Below are positions 1 through 9,110 of a DNA stretch of 64,000 nt, one piece after another. The DNA lies in NCBI GenBank assembly GCA_014163555.1, contig JACJGO010000024.1:1-64000 (forward strand), given 5' to 3'. Position 1 is the first letter of the stretch. Each line of letters starts with the position of its first letter. Made by a program: the position numbers and the translations under genes. The DNA comes from Flavisolibacter longurius. Its GTDB lineage: Bacteria; Bacteroidota; Bacteroidia; Chitinophagales; Chitinophagaceae. A model generated the notes under the pieces. The model ran no database searches. It saw only the letters and a list, made by a program, of their open reading frames with translations, and was not told the origin of the DNA.

Positions 1-129
1 TTGCTCCAAACATAATTATTTATCAATATAAAACAGAGCAAGAAACCATCCCTGCTGATCGGCTTCCCTTAGTACAAGTGTGCGACGCAATCGGTGCCAA
101 ATCTTGTTCATGCTGCCGGTAACAAAAGC

Positions 130-1047
130 CTATTTCCTCAAACCCCGGAGCCAATCCACCAACCGGTCAGTCCAGGTCTCTAGGTATCCCTTGCCGATAG
201 CCAGGCCAAAGCCATGACCACCAGTTGGGTAAATGTGCATCTCCGCCGGCACGCCTTTGTCTTTCAGGGCCTGGTAAAACAGGAGGCTGTTCTCCACCGG
301 TACGCCTTTGTCGTCCGTAGCATGTATCAGAAAGGTGGGCGGTGTTTCTTTTGTAACCTGCAGTTCATTGGAATACAGGTTTGCCAGTTCGTCTGTAGCC
401 GTTGCCCCTATCAGGTTATTGCGGGAGCCTGAATGCAGCACCGGTTTGCTCATGGAAATCACAGGGTATACCAGCACTGCAAAATCGGGCCGTGAACTAT
501 GCCGCTCAATGGTGTCGGTAGCCGAAGCATCGCCGGCATCAAAATGGGTAGCCAGGGTAGAGGCCAGGTGACCACCGGCCGAAAACCCCATAATTCCCAC
601 CTGTGCCGGGTTGATCTTCCATTTTGTTGCGTTGGCCCGTACGGTGCGGATGGCCCGCTTGGCATCCAGCAGGGGCGAAACATGCGGCTTGATGTTGCTT
701 TTGCTATTGGGCAGGCGGTATTTGAGCACAATGGCCGTAATGCCTTTGGCACTTAAATAGCGGGCTGGGTCGGCGCCTTCCCAGTTGTAGGCCAGGATGC
801 CATAGCCACCGCCGGGACAGATCACCACGGCCTGTCCGCTTGCATTGCTGCCCGCCGGCAGGTACACATCCATGGTAGGCGTTTGCACAAGGCTCACACG
901 AACAATATTGGTGGTGTCCCATTTTTCCGTTTCACCTGTTTTTTGATAGTTGGGGACTTTGCCGGGAGGATAGAGGGGAATGGTCAGATCCTGGGCATAG
1001 AGCGTTGAAAAAAAGAATCCCAAAAATAGAAAGCAAAGCCATTTCAT
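130..1047 (-). CDS. Secreted alpha/beta hydrolase (carbohydrate esterase-like)
   Basis: A 305-residue alpha/beta hydrolase, probably an acetyl or other carbohydrate esterase acting in the periplasm. The start is taken at the ATG that begins a hydrophobic signal peptide (residues 1-19, ending LYAQ); the 22 codons upstream have no such character. Visible motifs are an oxyanion-hole stretch PGGGYG near residue 78, the nucleophile elbow GFSAGGH with Ser156, an Asp at 245/246 and the catalytic His in GGHGFG (about 278). It is divergent from the pectin-degradation run that starts at 1182, with which it shares a 134-base promoter region, so co-regulation is likely. Assignment to an exact CE family is not possible from motifs alone. 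Confidence 0.85.
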   Translation of the reverse strand: MKWLCFLFLGFFFSTLYAQDLTIPLYPPGKVPNYQKTGETEKWDTTNIVRVSLVQTPTMDVYLPAGSNASGQAVVICPGGGYGILAYNWEGADPARYLSAKGITAIVLKYRLPNSKSNIKPHVSPLLDAKRAIRTVRANATKWKINPAQVGIMGFSAGGHLASTLATHFDAGDASATDTIERHSSRPDFAVLVYPVISMSKPVLHSGSRNNLIGATATDELANLYSNELQVTKETPPTFLIHATDDKGVPVENSLLFYQALKDKGVPAEMHIYPTGGHGFGLAIGKGYLETWTDRLVDWLRGLRK

Positions 1048-1117
1048 ATAGCGAATGTTAATGCAGGTTAAAAGATGGTGTGTAAAATACTGAACTCTGT
1101 TAAGATGGACCAATTTT

Positions 1118-1134
1118 CAGGATGCAGCAGGATG
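1118..1134 (+). promoter_or_regulatory. Candidate operator: CAGGATG direct repeat
   Basis: CAGGATG occurs twice with a 10-base period (CAGGATGCAGCAGGATG), 64 bases before the ATG at 1182 and within the divergent promoter region. A near copy lies 65 bases before the GH105 gene (9566-9582). ATGGACCA lies upstream of both copies (1105-1112 and 9516-9523). The match is seen directly; operator function is inferred. Confidence 0.4.
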
Positions 1135-1181
1135 GAAGGCGACAGGAACATTTTAATTTCCACCGAAATCGATTGATTGCT

Positions 1182-2702
1182 ATGAAAGGTTTCCTCGCAG
1201 TTTTCCTGCTTTGTTTTGTTTTCACCTTTGCATCGGCACAGATCAGGCTTCCGGCGCTCATCAGCGACGGAGCAGTGTTGCAGCAAAACAGTACAGTGGC
1301 GCTTTGGGGCTGGGCTTCTCCCGGCGAGACGGTTACCATTGTACCTAACTGGGGCGGACAATCGAAAAAAGTGGTGGCGGATGCATCCGGGAAATGGATG
1401 ACAAAAATAGCAACGCCCAAAGCCGGCGGTCCGTACGAGATCAGCTTCAAGGCTTCAAACACCATCACTGTTTCCAATATACTCCTGGGCGAAGTGTGGC
1501 TGGCATCAGGCCAGAGCAACATGGAATTTTTTATCGGCAAAACCAGTAACCGCTCTTACACCGGTGTACACAATTATGACGACGTGGTCAAAGACGCTGA
1601 GCATCCCACTATCCGCCAGATCGATGTGCCCAACAAAGTAGCCGACAGTCCGCAGGATGATTTTAAGGGTGAATGGAAGATCGCCTCGGCAAAAACCATC
1701 GATACCTTTTCGGCCGTCGCTTATTTTTTTGCAAAGGAGATCAACAAGGCAACGGGCTTCCCGGTCGGCATTATCAATGCAAGCTGGGGCGGCACACCGG
1801 CAGAATCATGGACTAAAAAAGAAGTGCTGCAAGCGGATACAGACCTGAACGAAATTCTTGTTCGCTACCAAAAAGCGGTGGACGTTTTCCCGGTAGAGAA
1901 CGAAAAATACAAAGCCGCATTTGCCAAATGGCGGGAAGATTCCAGCAGTGGCAAAGGGGCAGCACCGGCGTCACCCATGGGACCTACGCACAACAAATCC
2001 CCATACAAATTATACAACGGTATGATTGTACCCGTTCAGCCGTATACGCTTCGCGGCGTAATCTGGTATCAGGGCGAATCCAATGCCGACAGGGCTTACC
2101 AGTACCGTAAATTATTCCCGGCAATGATCGCCAACTGGCGCAGCGACTGGAAAGCCGAAAAACTCCCATTTTATTTTGTGCAGATATCCCCGCACCGCAG
2201 CCAGAATCCGGAGATCAGGGATGCACAGTTGTACACCTACCGCAACGTTCCACACACCGGCATGGCCGTTACCACCGACAATGGCGATCCCCTGGACATT
2301 CATCCACGAAACAAAGAAGTGGTGGGAAAACGGCTTTCGCTTTGGGCCCTGCGCAATGAGTACGGCAAAAAAGACATTGTGGTTTCGGGTCCTCTTTACA
2401 AATCAATGAAAGTGGAAGGTGATAAGATCCGGATCCTTTTTGATTTTGACAGGGGTCTGGTTGCCAAAGAAGGTGAACTGAAAGAATTCACCATTGCCGG
2501 GGAGGATCAGCAATTCTTTCCGGCCAAAGCAAAAATCGAAGGCAATACCGTGGTCGTATGGAGTGAAACGGTGAAAGCCGCGGCAGCCGTACGGTTTGCC
2601 TGGCGCCATGTTCCTGGACCCAATCTTTACAACGGTGCGGGTTTGCCGGCATCGCCTTTCCGCACCGACAACTGGAAGCTGAGCACACAAGACAAAAACT
2701 AA
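1182..2702 (+). CDS. Sialate O-acetylesterase-family (SASA) carbohydrate esterase
   Basis: A 506-residue exported esterase of the SASA/SGNH type, expected to remove acetyl groups from polysaccharide side chains. The start chosen is the ATG opening a signal peptide (residues 1-19, ...FTFASAQ); an upstream in-frame start would add 20 charged residues. A beta-sandwich-like N-terminal segment (about 20-100) precedes the catalytic motif ASGQSNMEF with Ser112. Further conserved blocks are WYQGESNA and DIHPRNKEVVG, the latter supplying the likely catalytic His. It is first in a collinear run with GH28, PL11 and CE12 genes, so its substrate here is probably acetylated pectin rather than sialic acid (inference from context). 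Confidence 0.88.
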   Translation: MKGFLAVFLLCFVFTFASAQIRLPALISDGAVLQQNSTVALWGWASPGETVTIVPNWGGQSKKVVADASGKWMTKIATPKAGGPYEISFKASNTITVSNILLGEVWLASGQSNMEFFIGKTSNRSYTGVHNYDDVVKDAEHPTIRQIDVPNKVADSPQDDFKGEWKIASAKTIDTFSAVAYFFAKEINKATGFPVGIINASWGGTPAESWTKKEVLQADTDLNEILVRYQKAVDVFPVENEKYKAAFAKWREDSSSGKGAAPASPMGPTHNKSPYKLYNGMIVPVQPYTLRGVIWYQGESNADRAYQYRKLFPAMIANWRSDWKAEKLPFYFVQISPHRSQNPEIRDAQLYTYRNVPHTGMAVTTDNGDPLDIHPRNKEVVGKRLSLWALRNEYGKKDIVVSGPLYKSMKVEGDKIRILFDFDRGLVAKEGELKEFTIAGEDQQFFPAKAKIEGNTVVVWSETVKAAAAVRFAWRHVPGPNLYNGAGLPASPFRTDNWKLSTQDKN

Positions 2703-2705
2703 GGC

Positions 2706-4115
2706 ATGCGAAATCTTTTCCTGTTTATTGCTTTAACTATTTCCTCTCTTGCCCTAAACGCACAAGCTGCCCTGCCCTGGGTAAAGAACGTGGGCGCCCG
2801 TAAAATGCCTGCGGCTAAGAAAATCTTTTGGGTCAATGATTACGGAAAGATGAAGGACAGCAATGCCGTTATTTCCGGCGTCATTCAAAAAGCTATCGAC
2901 GATTGTGCCCGCAAAGGTGGTGGAATTGTACGTTTTAAGCCCGGTGTGTACACTACCGGGGCTATCTTTTTAAAGAGCGGCGTGCACCTTCAGATCGGCA
3001 AAGGCGTTCTGCTAAAAGGCAGCACTAGCTTTAACGACTACCCAGAAATCGACACCCGCATTGCCGGCATTGAAATGCGCTGGCCATCGGCACTTATCAA
3101 CGTGATTGGTCAACAGGCCGTGATGGTTAGCGGCGAAGGAAAGGTGAATGCGCAAGGGAAATTTTGCTGGGATAAATACTGGGCCATGCGCCGCGAATAC
3201 GAACCCAAAGGCCTGCGCTGGATCGTGGATTATGATGCCAAGCGGGTGCGGACCTTCCTGGTGCAATCGTCTTCTGATGTAACGCTCAAAGGGCTCACTT
3301 TTTCCAATGCCGGTTTCTGGACAGTGCAATTACTTTACTCCGATCACATAACGGTTGATGGCGTTACCATCCGCAACAACGAAGACGGCCACGGTCCCAG
3401 CACCGACGGCATCGACATTGATTCGTCGAGCTGGGTACTGGTAGAGAACTGCGATATTGATTGTAACGACGATGATTTTTGTCTTAAGGCCGGACGGGAT
3501 GCCGATGGCCTGCGGGTCAATCGACCTACCGAATACGTGGTGATCCGCAACTCCATTGCCCGCAGGGGTGGCGGTCTGTTGACCCTCGGCAGTGAAACCT
3601 CCGGTGGCATCCGCCATGTGCTGGCCGAAAACCTGGTGGCGAAGGGCACAGGCAATGGCTTTCACATCAAGTCGGCCACCACCAGGGGCGGGGTTGTGGA
3701 GGACATTCACTTTCGCAACATTACCATGGACAGCGTGGGCAATGCGTTTATGTACACGATGAACTGGAACCCGAGTTACAGTTATTCCAAACTACCTGAA
3801 GGCTATACGTATGAAACCTTGCCGGCGCACTGGAAGGTGATGCTGACCAAGGTAGAACCTGAAGAACGGGGCATTCCCAAATTCAGGAACATTCATATTT
3901 CAAACGTGGATGTAAAGCAGGCCCGCAAGGCCATCAATGCAGCAGGGCTGGAAAGCTCAACGCTGGAAAACTTTCATTTTGAAAATGTGACCATCAAGGC
4001 CGCTACCGGCGGTGATGTGTCCCATGCAAAAGACTGGACCTGGAAAGGCGTTTCCATTCAAACAAAAGACAGCAGTAAGGTAAAGCTAAAAAATTCAACC
4101 GGCGTTGTGCTATGA
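2706..4115 (+). CDS. Glycoside hydrolase family 28 (polygalacturonase / rhamnogalacturonan hydrolase type)
   Basis: A 469-residue secreted GH28 enzyme, an inverting hydrolase of galacturonan or rhamnogalacturonan backbones with a right-handed beta-helix. There is a signal peptide at residues 1-20 (ending LNAQ). GH28 landmarks are visible in order: a GPSTDGIDID block equivalent to the family NTD motif, CNDDDFCLKAG carrying the Asp pair, GGGLLTLGSE in place of the family G-H-G segment, and FHIKSA equivalent to the RIK motif. Repeated N-x-x-V/I-x-x-D coils fit the beta-helix. It begins 3 bases after the SASA stop codon and overlaps the PL11 start by 4 bases, so the three are one transcript. Backbone preference (homogalacturonan or RG-I) cannot be read from sequence; PL11 and CE12 neighbours favour RG-I. 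Confidence 0.92.
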   Translation: MRNLFLFIALTISSLALNAQAALPWVKNVGARKMPAAKKIFWVNDYGKMKDSNAVISGVIQKAIDDCARKGGGIVRFKPGVYTTGAIFLKSGVHLQIGKGVLLKGSTSFNDYPEIDTRIAGIEMRWPSALINVIGQQAVMVSGEGKVNAQGKFCWDKYWAMRREYEPKGLRWIVDYDAKRVRTFLVQSSSDVTLKGLTFSNAGFWTVQLLYSDHITVDGVTIRNNEDGHGPSTDGIDIDSSSWVLVENCDIDCNDDDFCLKAGRDADGLRVNRPTEYVVIRNSIARRGGGLLTLGSETSGGIRHVLAENLVAKGTGNGFHIKSATTRGGVVEDIHFRNITMDSVGNAFMYTMNWNPSYSYSKLPEGYTYETLPAHWKVMLTKVEPEERGIPKFRNIHISNVDVKQARKAINAAGLESSTLENFHFENVTIKAATGGDVSHAKDWTWKGVSIQTKDSSKVKLKNSTGVVL

Positions 4116-6010
4116 AAAGAATAAGCGTTTTTGTTTTATGTGTTTTGATGGTTTCTGCCATACAGGCGCAACGGCAGATGGAGGCCCTCGACAGGGGTGT
4201 GGTGGCTGTTCGTAACGGGCAGGGACAAACGTTTGTTAGCTGGCGGCTGCTCGGTAACGAACCACAAGGTCTGGCGTTTAACCTGTACCGGACAAAGGGC
4301 GGCAAAACTACGAAGCTGAATGCATCGCCGCTTACAAAGACTACCAGTTTTCTCGACAAGGAAATCGACACTTCTGCCACAGTTTCGTATGCCGTAAGAA
4401 CCGTACAAAAGGGAAAGGAAAGCCCCGCCAGCAAGGCCTTCACCCTTCAACCGGGCAACCAACCTTATTTCTCCATTCCCTTACAAACACCCAAAGGTTA
4501 TTCTCCCAACGACGGCAGTGTAGGCGACTTGGATGGCGATGGCGAATACGAGATCATCCTGCACCAGGCGGGCCGTGGTCGCGACAACAGCCATGCTGGA
4601 GAAACCGATCCGCCCATTTTCCAGGCCTACAAGCTGGATGGTGCACTTCTCTGGACCATCAACCTGGGAAAGAACATACGGGAAGGCGCACACTACACGC
4701 AGTTCATGGTGTACGACCTCGATGGTGATGGTCGGGCTGAAGTGGCCATGAAAACAGCCGATGGAACAGTGGACGGTGTGGGAAAGATCATTGGCGATTC
4801 GGCCAAAGACTGGCGAAACGAAAGAGGCTATATTTTGGCCGGACCCGAATACCTTACCGTGTTTGACGGCCGTACCGGTGAGGCCCTTGCCACCACCCAA
4901 TACATCCCCGCAAGGCATACAAAAGAAACCCCTACCACACAGGAACTAAAAGACGTATGGGGCGATGGCTACGGCAACCGCATGGATCGTTTCCTGGCGG
5001 CCGTCGCCTACCTCGATGGCAAAACGCCAAGCCTTATTATGAGCCGTGGTTATTACACCCGGTCGGTGATTGCTGCCTGGGATTTTAAAGAGGGAAAACT
5101 GGCGGAGCGCTGGGTGTTTGACAGCGATGATCCAACAAAGCCGGAGAACCGTGCTTACCGCGGACAGGGCAACCATAATCTTACTGTTACCGATGTGGAC
5201 GGCGATGGAAAAGATGAAATTGTATTTGGTGCGATGGTGCTGGATGATAATGGGAAAGGATTGTATTCAACCGGGTTGGGGCATGGTGATGCTTTGCATG
5301 TAAGCGACCTGGATCCCTCGCGGCCGGGATTGGAAATTTTCGGCATCCAGGAGCGCTTTGATGATGCGGGTGCACATTTCCGTGATGCAAAGACCGGTGA
5401 AGTGCTTTGGAAAAAACCATCGGTTAAAGCGGGCGAAGACGGCGAAGGCCCGGGCAGAGGATTGGCACTTGATATCGATCCCCGCTATCCCGGGTATGAA
5501 TGTTGGGTGTTTGGTGCCGGCATCCGCGGCCTGTTTAGTGCCAAGGGAGAACAGATCTCCCTAAAAACACCGCCCTCCTGCAACATGGGTATCTACTGGG
5601 ATGGTGATGTGCTGGGCGAACTACTGGATGGAACCCGCATTGACAAATGGGACTGGGAAAAAGAAAGCGTGAATCGTCTGTTAGATGCCGGAGCGTACAA
5701 TTGTGTCCGCAACAACGGCACCAAGTCCAACCCGGTTCTGTCGGCAGATATTTTAGGCGACTGGCGGGAAGAGGTGATCTACCGTACGGTGGATAACAAC
5801 GAGTTGCGGGTGTTTACCACGTCGATCCCAACGGACAAAAAATTTTATACGCTGATGCACGACCCGCACTATCGCCTGAGTATTGCCTGGCAGAACGTGG
5901 CCTACAACCAGCCGCCACACCCGGGCTTTTACCTTCACGAGAAAATGCAGGCTTTACCAAAGCAAAACATCGTACCGGTAAAACCAGGTTCGAAAACCGT
6001 AAAAAAATAA
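4112..6010 (+). CDS. Rhamnogalacturonan lyase, polysaccharide lyase family 11
   Basis: A 632-residue secreted lyase of the YesW/YesX (PL11) family. It cleaves the RG-I backbone by beta-elimination and leaves unsaturated galacturonyl ends that GH105 enzymes process. A signal peptide spans residues 1-19. The N-terminal segment (ALDRGVVAVR...VSWRLLG...FNLYR) is the typical PL11 opening. Several calcium-binding style DxDGDG motifs follow (DLDGDGEYEI, DLDGDGRAEV, DVDGDGKDEI), as expected for this Ca-dependent eight-bladed propeller family. Length matches the family. The ATG overlaps the GH28 stop (ATGA), implying translational coupling. A repeat tract of TCGCAGAG units follows the stop codon directly. 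Confidence 0.95.
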   Translation: MKRISVFVLCVLMVSAIQAQRQMEALDRGVVAVRNGQGQTFVSWRLLGNEPQGLAFNLYRTKGGKTTKLNASPLTKTTSFLDKEIDTSATVSYAVRTVQKGKESPASKAFTLQPGNQPYFSIPLQTPKGYSPNDGSVGDLDGDGEYEIILHQAGRGRDNSHAGETDPPIFQAYKLDGALLWTINLGKNIREGAHYTQFMVYDLDGDGRAEVAMKTADGTVDGVGKIIGDSAKDWRNERGYILAGPEYLTVFDGRTGEALATTQYIPARHTKETPTTQELKDVWGDGYGNRMDRFLAAVAYLDGKTPSLIMSRGYYTRSVIAAWDFKEGKLAERWVFDSDDPTKPENRAYRGQGNHNLTVTDVDGDGKDEIVFGAMVLDDNGKGLYSTGLGHGDALHVSDLDPSRPGLEIFGIQERFDDAGAHFRDAKTGEVLWKKPSVKAGEDGEGPGRGLALDIDPRYPGYECWVFGAGIRGLFSAKGEQISLKTPPSCNMGIYWDGDVLGELLDGTRIDKWDWEKESVNRLLDAGAYNCVRNNGTKSNPVLSADILGDWREEVIYRTVDNNELRVFTTSIPTDKKFYTLMHDPHYRLSIAWQNVAYNQPPHPGFYLHEKMQALPKQNIVPVKPGSKTVKK

Positions 6011-6014
6011 TTTC

Positions 6015-6040
6015 TCGCAGAGTCGCAGAGATCGCAGAGA
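6015..6040. repeat. Word-repeat tract, TCGCAGAG(A) x3
   Basis: Three head-to-tail copies of TCGCAGAG/TCGCAGAGA begin 5 bases after the PL11 stop codon. CTCCGCGAGA at 6053-6062 is an imperfect inverted partner of TCTCGCAGAG at 6013-6022, so a hairpin is possible. The unit is 8-9 bases, longer than in most other tracts of this window. Confidence 0.6.
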
Positions 6041-6075
6041 ATCCCTCTGTGCCTCCGCGAGACACAAAACATACC

Positions 6076-6855
6076 ATGAAAAGAAACCTGCTCTCTACAC
6101 TTGTTGGATTGTTTATTGTCGCCTCTTCTTTTACCTTTTTTCAAAAGGAGAAGCCTGTCCTTTATATCATTGGCGATTCCACGGTTCGCAACGGAAGCGG
6201 CACGGGGCAAAACCAGCAATGGGGCTGGGGCAGTTTTATTGCGGATCATTTTGATACGGCAAAACTCTCCATACAGAACCACGCCATTGGCGGCCGAAGC
6301 AGTCGCACATTTTTAACCGAAGGCCGCTGGGATAAGATCATTCAAAACCTGAAAAAGGGTGATTATGTGATGGTGCAGTTTGGCCACAACGATGGCGGTC
6401 CGCTGGATGACACGGCAAGAGCCAGAGGTTCGATTCGTGGCATTGGTGAAGAATCCAAAACGATCTACAATCCCATTCACAAAAAAGAAGAAGTGGTGTA
6501 CACTTACGGCTGGTACCTGCGCAAATACATTCGTGATGCAAAGGCGAAAGGCGCCATTCCAATTGTATGTTCACCCATTCCCCGCAACCAGTGGCGGGAA
6601 GGAAAAGTGGTTCGTTCGGCCGATAGTTACGGCGGCTGGGCAGCACAGGTAGCAAAGGAAGAAGGCGCCGCCTTTATTGATCTCAATGAAATGGTTGCCA
6701 CCCAATACGAGGCGATGGGTACCGATGCTGTAAAAGCATTTTTTCCTGTTGACCATACCCATACCAACAAGGAAGGAGCACAGCTCAATGCGCAGATCGT
6801 AGTGGCGGCTGTCAAAGCGTTAAACGGCACCGATCTGAAACAATACCTGAAATAA
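6076..6855 (+). CDS. Rhamnogalacturonan acetylesterase-like SGNH hydrolase (CE12 type)
   Basis: A 259-residue exported SGNH-fold esterase, most like rhamnogalacturonan acetylesterases (CE12, RhgT/YesT type), removing acetyl groups from RG-I galacturonate. The start is set at the ATG that opens a hydrophobic segment (residues 4-22); an upstream GTG would add nine residues and lies in the repeat tract. Block I is IIGDST with Ser35, block II is GGRSSRTF, block III is GHND, and the C-terminal DHTH supplies Asp and His. It lies 65 bases after the PL11 gene, so it is probably in the same transcript, but the intervening repeat could act as a partial stop or processing site. Confidence 0.88.
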   Translation: MKRNLLSTLVGLFIVASSFTFFQKEKPVLYIIGDSTVRNGSGTGQNQQWGWGSFIADHFDTAKLSIQNHAIGGRSSRTFLTEGRWDKIIQNLKKGDYVMVQFGHNDGGPLDDTARARGSIRGIGEESKTIYNPIHKKEEVVYTYGWYLRKYIRDAKAKGAIPIVCSPIPRNQWREGKVVRSADSYGGWAAQVAKEEGAAFIDLNEMVATQYEAMGTDAVKAFFPVDHTHTNKEGAQLNAQIVVAAVKALNGTDLKQYLK

Positions 6856-6873
6856 TGTTCAATCCCTTTCTCC

Positions 6874-9003
6874 ATGCAAAAACGATTATTTGTTATCCTC
6901 CTTTTCTCTTTTTCCTCTTTCCACCTCTTTGCCCAAAAAATAAACCGAAAGGCGTTAGTAACCCGTCACAATGTTGTGGTGACAAAAGCGGACTCACTGG
7001 CATCCCTAACCGTAGGTAACGGGCGTTTTGCGTTTACGGTGGATGTAACAGGGCTGCAGTCCTTCCCCTTGGCCTACCAAAAAGGGGTACCGCTGGGCAC
7101 GCAGTCGGAGTGGGGCTGGCACAGCTTTATCGATACGGTGGGCTACCAACGGGAGGAGTCGCTGAAAACCTATCATGTGAATGGTCGCGACATTACTTAC
7201 CTGACGCAGCACAATAACCCACCGCGGAAAAAAGCAGTGGCCGATTGGTTTCGGCAAAATCCGCATCGTCTACAACTGGGTAATCTCGGTTTTGAAATCG
7301 TAAAAAAGGATGGAATGATCGCCACGCTGCAGGATATCAAAAACACCCGGCAGGAATTAGATTTATGGACAGGAGAAATTCGTTCGGCGTTTACGGTGGA
7401 AGGGGTGCCGGTGATGGTATCCACGGTTTGCGATGCCACTGCTGATGCCATTGGTGTGCAGGTGACGTCGCCACTGCTGGCTCAGGCCCGCCTGCACCTA
7501 AAGCTTCTTTTTCCCTATCCAACCGGGGCTTGGACGGATGAAGGCACGAACTACCTGCATCCAGAGCGGCATCAAACCACCCTTTCGCAACCGGCGCCGG
7601 GTATGGCTCTATTGAATCGCCGCCTAGATACTACCGAATATTTCGTAGGCATCAATTGGAAAGGCTCCGCCACGGTGAAAGAAAAGGAGAAGCATTCCTT
7701 CCTGTTGACGCCAACGGGAGCCAATACGTTTTCTTTTACGGCTTCGTTTATTCAACCCAAAAAACAGGTTGCTGAATTGGACTATGCCACCGCAAAAGGA
7801 ACCAGTGCCATTGCCTGGCAGCGCTTCTGGCAAAGTGGTGGTGCCATTGATTTTTCCGGGAGCACTGACAAAAGAGCTGCTGAACTGGAACGCCGTATCA
7901 TTCTTTCGCAATACCTGATGAAGGCGCAAGAAGCCGGTGATTTTCCGCCGCAGGAAACAGGACTGACCTACAACAGTTGGTTTGGTAAGCCGCACCTCGA
8001 AATGACCTGGTGGCATGCTGCGCATTGGGCGCTGTGGGGCCGAAAAGAACCTGTTGAACGCTTATTGAACTGGTATGCTTCAGTGGCGGATAAGGGCCGG
8101 GCCCTTGCGCAGCGCCAGGGTTTTGACGGTGTTCGCTGGCAGAAGATGACAGATAACCTGGGCGATGAAACGCCATCGTCTGTTGGGGCGATGCTGATCT
8201 GGCAACAGCCGCACTACATTTATTTTGCCGAGCAATTGTATCGCTTATCCGGCGATGCACAAATGCTGAACCGATACAAAGATCTCGTGTTTGCCACGGC
8301 TAATTTTATGGCTTCATTTGCGCATTACGACAGTGCCACGCAGCGCTATGTTCTTGGCAAAGGGCTGATCCCGGCGCAGGAGCGCTTTAAGCCGGAGGAT
8401 ACATTTAATCCTACTTACGAACTGGTGTATTGGCAATGGGCGCTGGATGTGGCCAACACCTGGCGACAGAGATTAAAGCTACCGGCAAATACGAAATGGA
8501 ATGCTGTGGCTCGCAAGCTTTCGCCCTTGCCCGTACAGGAAGGCAAATATCTCTTTGCTGAGAATGCAACTGATTCGTATACCAATCCTGAATATAGGAC
8601 CGACCATCCTTCCGTGTTGGCAGCACTGGGTGTTTTGCCCGCTACCGGCCAGGTAAACAAAGCGCTAATGCAAAATACGTTTGACTGGATCTGGAAGGAA
8701 TGGACCTGGCGGGATACCTGGGGATGGGACTTCCCGATGACAGCGATGACGGCCGCACGGTTAGGCCTACCCGAAAAAGCGGTGGATGCCCTGCTGATGC
8801 CGATCCAAACGAATACGTATTTGCCTAATGGGCATAACTATCAGGATGAGCGCCTGCGGGTGTATATGCCGGGCAACGGCGGGTTACTTACGGCAGTTGC
8901 CATGATGGTGGCGGGGTTTGATGGGGCGAAAGGGACCATGCCGGGGATTCCTAAAAATGGGAAGTGGAAGGTAAAGTGGGAAGGGTTGCATAAAATGCCG
9001 TGA
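6874..9003 (+). CDS. Unrecognised secreted protein, probable (alpha/alpha)6-barrel glycosidase
   Basis: A 709-residue protein with a signal peptide (residues 1-20, ...LFAQ). I do not recognise the family with certainty. An N-terminal segment (ASLTVGNGRFAFTVDV, about residue 45) resembles the L-x-GNGR opening of GH65/GH95-type enzymes. The middle and C-terminal parts carry aromatic, helix-rich blocks (EMTWWHAAHWALWGR, EWTWRDTWGWDFPMTA, RVYMPGNGGLLTA) typical of (alpha/alpha)6 six-hairpin glycosidases. It begins 18 bases after the CE12 gene, so it is very likely an RG-I side-chain or oligosaccharide hydrolase made with the same transcript. Catalytic acids are not assignable by eye. A trehalase- or rhamnosidase-like activity would be equally compatible. 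Confidence 0.6.
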   Translation: MQKRLFVILLFSFSSFHLFAQKINRKALVTRHNVVVTKADSLASLTVGNGRFAFTVDVTGLQSFPLAYQKGVPLGTQSEWGWHSFIDTVGYQREESLKTYHVNGRDITYLTQHNNPPRKKAVADWFRQNPHRLQLGNLGFEIVKKDGMIATLQDIKNTRQELDLWTGEIRSAFTVEGVPVMVSTVCDATADAIGVQVTSPLLAQARLHLKLLFPYPTGAWTDEGTNYLHPERHQTTLSQPAPGMALLNRRLDTTEYFVGINWKGSATVKEKEKHSFLLTPTGANTFSFTASFIQPKKQVAELDYATAKGTSAIAWQRFWQSGGAIDFSGSTDKRAAELERRIILSQYLMKAQEAGDFPPQETGLTYNSWFGKPHLEMTWWHAAHWALWGRKEPVERLLNWYASVADKGRALAQRQGFDGVRWQKMTDNLGDETPSSVGAMLIWQQPHYIYFAEQLYRLSGDAQMLNRYKDLVFATANFMASFAHYDSATQRYVLGKGLIPAQERFKPEDTFNPTYELVYWQWALDVANTWRQRLKLPANTKWNAVARKLSPLPVQEGKYLFAENATDSYTNPEYRTDHPSVLAALGVLPATGQVNKALMQNTFDWIWKEWTWRDTWGWDFPMTAMTAARLGLPEKAVDALLMPIQTNTYLPNGHNYQDERLRVYMPGNGGLLTAVAMMVAGFDGAKGTMPGIPKNGKWKVKWEGLHKMP

Positions 9004-9018
9004 TAGTATTTCGGCCCC

Positions 9019-9045
9019 TGTAGGGACATGCTCCTGGCATGTCCT
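9019..9045. repeat. REP-like hairpin, copy 1
   Basis: TGTAGGGACATGCTCC followed by TGGCATGTCCT. AGGGACATGC pairs with GCATGTCCT across a short loop. The TGTAGGGACA-n-TGTCCT frame is shared with copy 2, 65 bases downstream. Confidence 0.65.
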
Positions 9046-9083
9046 TTAACAAATAGAATATCCGAAGTAAATTGATTGGCATC

Positions 9084-9110
9084 CGTAGGGACAGGCCGTG
9101 GCCTGTCCTA
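9084..9110. repeat. REP-like hairpin, copy 2
   Basis: A perfect inverted repeat GGACAGGCC-GT-GGCCTGTCC (9089-9108) inside CGTAGGGACA...TGTCCTA. It has the same GTAGGGACA opening and TGTCCT end as copy 1 but a different inner arm, with changes on both sides that keep the pairing. Confidence 0.7.

Noticed and set aside
1-129. Possible 3' end of another gene at the left edge
   Set aside because: No frame in these bases shows a recognisable protein end; too short to interpret.
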